Shown here one piece after another: positions 62,171-64,000 of a stretch of DNA of 64,000 bases. Source of the stretch: JARFVT01 sp036677425 (GTDB taxonomy: Bacteria > Pseudomonadota > Alphaproteobacteria > UBA8366 > Aestuariispiraceae); the NCBI GenBank assembly GCA_036677425.1, contig JARFVT010000013.1, positions 1,240,001 through 1,304,000 on the forward strand, in the 5' to 3' direction. The first letter of the stretch is position 1; each line of letters begins with the position of its first letter. The notes beneath the pieces are model-generated. The model was not told the origin of the DNA and did no database searches. It saw only the letters and a program-made list of their open reading frames with translations. Made by a program: the position numbers and the translations under genes.

Positions 62171-63811
62171 CTATTTAATACATTTGTTAAAAATATCTTT
62201 TTCCGCATCATATACATTAGTTTCTATATCCAACAGCCCCAATAATATATGTGATAAATTATCATGGGAGAAGCCACCTTTTTCGGCTGTTTTAGTGATA
62301 CAGCCAAAATCAATCCCTTTATTATCCATCATTTCATCAGAAAACCAAGCCATGAATGGTATTTTAAATTGTTCTTCTGGTGCAATAAAATATGGAAGAC
62401 CATGCAAATATATACCATTTTCACCTAATGATTCACCATGATCTGACATATATATAATGCCAGTATTATAAATATCCTTATATTTATCAAGCTTGGCAAT
62501 TATTTTAGCCATCACCAAATCCGTAAGCAGGATGCTGTTATCATATGAATTGACAATTTCTTCCCGCGTACAATTTTGCAAATCGCTTGTTTTACAATCA
62601 GGTTGAAATTTTGCTAGTTCCCTTGGATAACGTTGCCAATAGCTAGGCCCATGGCTGCCTAATAAATGTAAATATATTACCCCATCTTTACCGTTGAGTG
62701 ATTGGGCTTTATCATCAAATATATCTAAAAATATTCGATCATCACATAAGCCGCCATCACATTTTAATTCGTCAATTTTATCAATGGAATAAGATTCAAT
62801 ATTATCACATAGACCTTTACATCCCGTATTATTATCCAGCCAAATTTGTTTATAACCAGCACGATTTATAATATCAACAATATTATCCTGACTATCAAAT
62901 AGATCCCTAGAATAATTTGACCTATCCATCAGTGAAAACATACATGGTAATGATACGGCGGTTGCCGTGCCGCAAGAATTTACATCTTTAAAATAAAGCA
63001 TATTATCTATTTTACTAGTATATTGATTAGTTTCTCGATCATAACCATTCAATTGATAATTTTGCGCCCGTGCGGTTTCGCCAACAATAACAACCAATAA
63101 ATTCTTTTTACCATCCGCATTAATTACACGCTTTGCATCCATGCCAATATATTTATATGCTATATCTTCTTTAAAGAAATTATTTCTAAAATATTTAAAT
63201 ATGCTAGAAATATAATAAGTTGGGATAATATCCCGTCTTAAATATGAATTATTTCTAGCGATAGAGGCATAATCTTTATAGAAAAATAAAGCAATTGTAA
63301 AAATAATCGATGACGCGACGATTATCAAAATAACTTTACGCAATATTTCTGATAATATTGGTTTATATTCAATTTTTACAAATGCAATATAAATACTTGG
63401 CAAGATACCAGATAAAAATATCCAAATAATTAATTTTAAATTTAAATATGCAGTTGATTCTTTTGGCGTTGTTTCAAATATATTCAACATCATATCTTGG
63501 CTAAAAATAACACCAAAATTATATGCACCATAATTAACACATGCAGCGGTTATTAGCATAAAAATTAAAAATGGCTTTGTAATATATATAACAATGAATG
63601 GCATAAAAATTAGGGTGAATGCCGATAAAAAAAACAACGGCACGCTTGCCATGAATATTGGATTCAAATCATCAAATTGACCAAAAATAGCTAATGTTTT
63701 TTTGATAAGAGTAAAGTTCAAACCAAATAAAAAATAAATTGCCGTCAATATAGTTAATGAAATTGAATTTATAGATCGAATATATTGAAAAAAACTTTGA
63801 AACATGTGCAA
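62171..63811 (-). CDS. eptA: Phosphoethanolamine transferase (EptA-like)
   Basis: This 546-residue inner-membrane enzyme has five N-terminal helices and a periplasmic sulfatase-fold domain (from about 235). Motifs are VVIVGETARAQNYQLNGY (metal-binding Glu245), SCGTATAVSLPC with the nucleophile Thr282, and YMSDHGESLGENGIYLHG (metal-binding Asp/His). It moves phosphoethanolamine from phosphatidylethanolamine to lipid A, which lowers negative charge and cationic-peptide binding. It is followed 8 bp later by the lipid kinase-like gene. Confidence 0.92.
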   Translation of the reverse strand: MHMFQSFFQYIRSINSISLTILTAIYFLFGLNFTLIKKTLAIFGQFDDLNPIFMASVPLFFLSAFTLIFMPFIVIYITKPFLIFMLITAACVNYGAYNFGVIFSQDMMLNIFETTPKESTAYLNLKLIIWIFLSGILPSIYIAFVKIEYKPILSEILRKVILIIVASSIIFTIALFFYKDYASIARNNSYLRRDIIPTYYISSIFKYFRNNFFKEDIAYKYIGMDAKRVINADGKKNLLVVIVGETARAQNYQLNGYDRETNQYTSKIDNMLYFKDVNSCGTATAVSLPCMFSLMDRSNYSRDLFDSQDNIVDIINRAGYKQIWLDNNTGCKGLCDNIESYSIDKIDELKCDGGLCDDRIFLDIFDDKAQSLNGKDGVIYLHLLGSHGPSYWQRYPRELAKFQPDCKTSDLQNCTREEIVNSYDNSILLTDLVMAKIIAKLDKYKDIYNTGIIYMSDHGESLGENGIYLHGLPYFIAPEEQFKIPFMAWFSDEMMDNKGIDFGCITKTAEKGGFSHDNLSHILLGLLDIETNVYDAEKDIFNKCIK

Positions 63812-63860
63812 ACCTCATCATTAAAATAATATTGGCTAATTATAATAAATAATTATAAAA

Positions 63861-63883
63861 CCACCAGAAAAACTAACTGGTGG
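63861..63883 (-). terminator. Terminator of the gene at the right edge
   Basis: CCACCAG (63861-63867) and CTGGTGG (63877-63883) form a perfect 7-bp stem. On the minus strand it is followed by TTTTATAATTATT. Confidence 0.75.
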
Positions 63884-63928
63884 CTAATTATAATTAAAAT
63901 CTTTAATCTTTATATATTTATATATTTA

Positions 63929-64000
63929 TTAACTATAAGCTGGCTTTTCCACTGCTTCTAACTTTGCATTAGCAATAACAAGCGAAGCTTCAGCATTAAG
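63929..64000 (-). CDS. C-terminal fragment of an unidentified gene (cut by window edge)
   Basis: The last 23 codons and TAA stop are visible, reading LNAEASLVIANAKLEAVEKPAYS. The hairpin at 63861 ends the transcript. Too little is present to name it. Confidence 0.5.
   Translation of the reverse strand, partial: LNAEASLVIANAKLEAVEKPAYS

Overview
This window is AT-rich (about one third G+C by eye) bacterial chromosome, mostly coded on the minus strand. Gene content points to a free-living, motile alphaproteobacterium. The evidence is a DUF3126 protein, a flagellin/FlgL/FlaF cluster, an alphaproteobacterial-type CheZ, the full ccoNOQP-GHIS cbb3 oxidase cluster with an FNR/FixK box, and LpxC plus EptA for a lipid A outer membrane. 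The genus cannot be named from the sequence alone. Stop usage is ordinary: most genes end in TAA.

Layout from left to right: a truncated zinc-binding protein gene (znuA-like, edge to 903) and a DUF3126 gene; an arginase and ornithine cyclodeaminase operon divergent from an Lrp/AsnC regulator (1198-3794); a type II-C CRISPR-Cas locus (3811-12047) with 54 repeats, cas2, cas1, cas9 and a candidate tracrRNA; cytochrome b561 and lpxC; a 300-bp inverted-repeat element (13927-14224); flagellin, FlgL-like and FlaF genes; an adenylate cyclase; and a nucleoside uptake and catabolism operon running leftward from 30372 to about 18859. Next come a chemoreceptor with a secreted sensor-domain protein, a glycerate kinase, tRNA-Ser, a ThDP enzyme, a YcaQ-like protein, a LysE-type exporter and a cytochrome c. 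The right half holds guaA-rsmB-guaB, tRNA-Val, hup, lon-clpX-clpP-tig, tRNA-Leu, cheZ, the cbb3 oxidase cluster (53340-61189), tRNA-His, and a lipid kinase-like gene paired with eptA.

The most distinctive part is the CRISPR locus. Every 36-bp repeat contains a sigma70-like promoter (TTGACC, 16 bp, TATACT) pointing rightward, against the cas genes. The degenerate leftmost repeat has lost its 5' crRNA-handle part but keeps both promoter boxes and their spacing exactly. The anti-repeat next to cas9 pairs with RNA of the same orientation. The promoter of the window's own tRNA-Ser gene has the same architecture. Together these support a processing-independent crRNA array of the kind known from Neisseria and Campylobacter II-C systems.

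Two other points deserve attention. The trigger factor gene and cheZ are each interrupted by a single in-frame TAA with the frame otherwise intact on both sides. Short two-copy tandem duplications (15-28 bp) recur through intergenic and some coding DNA.
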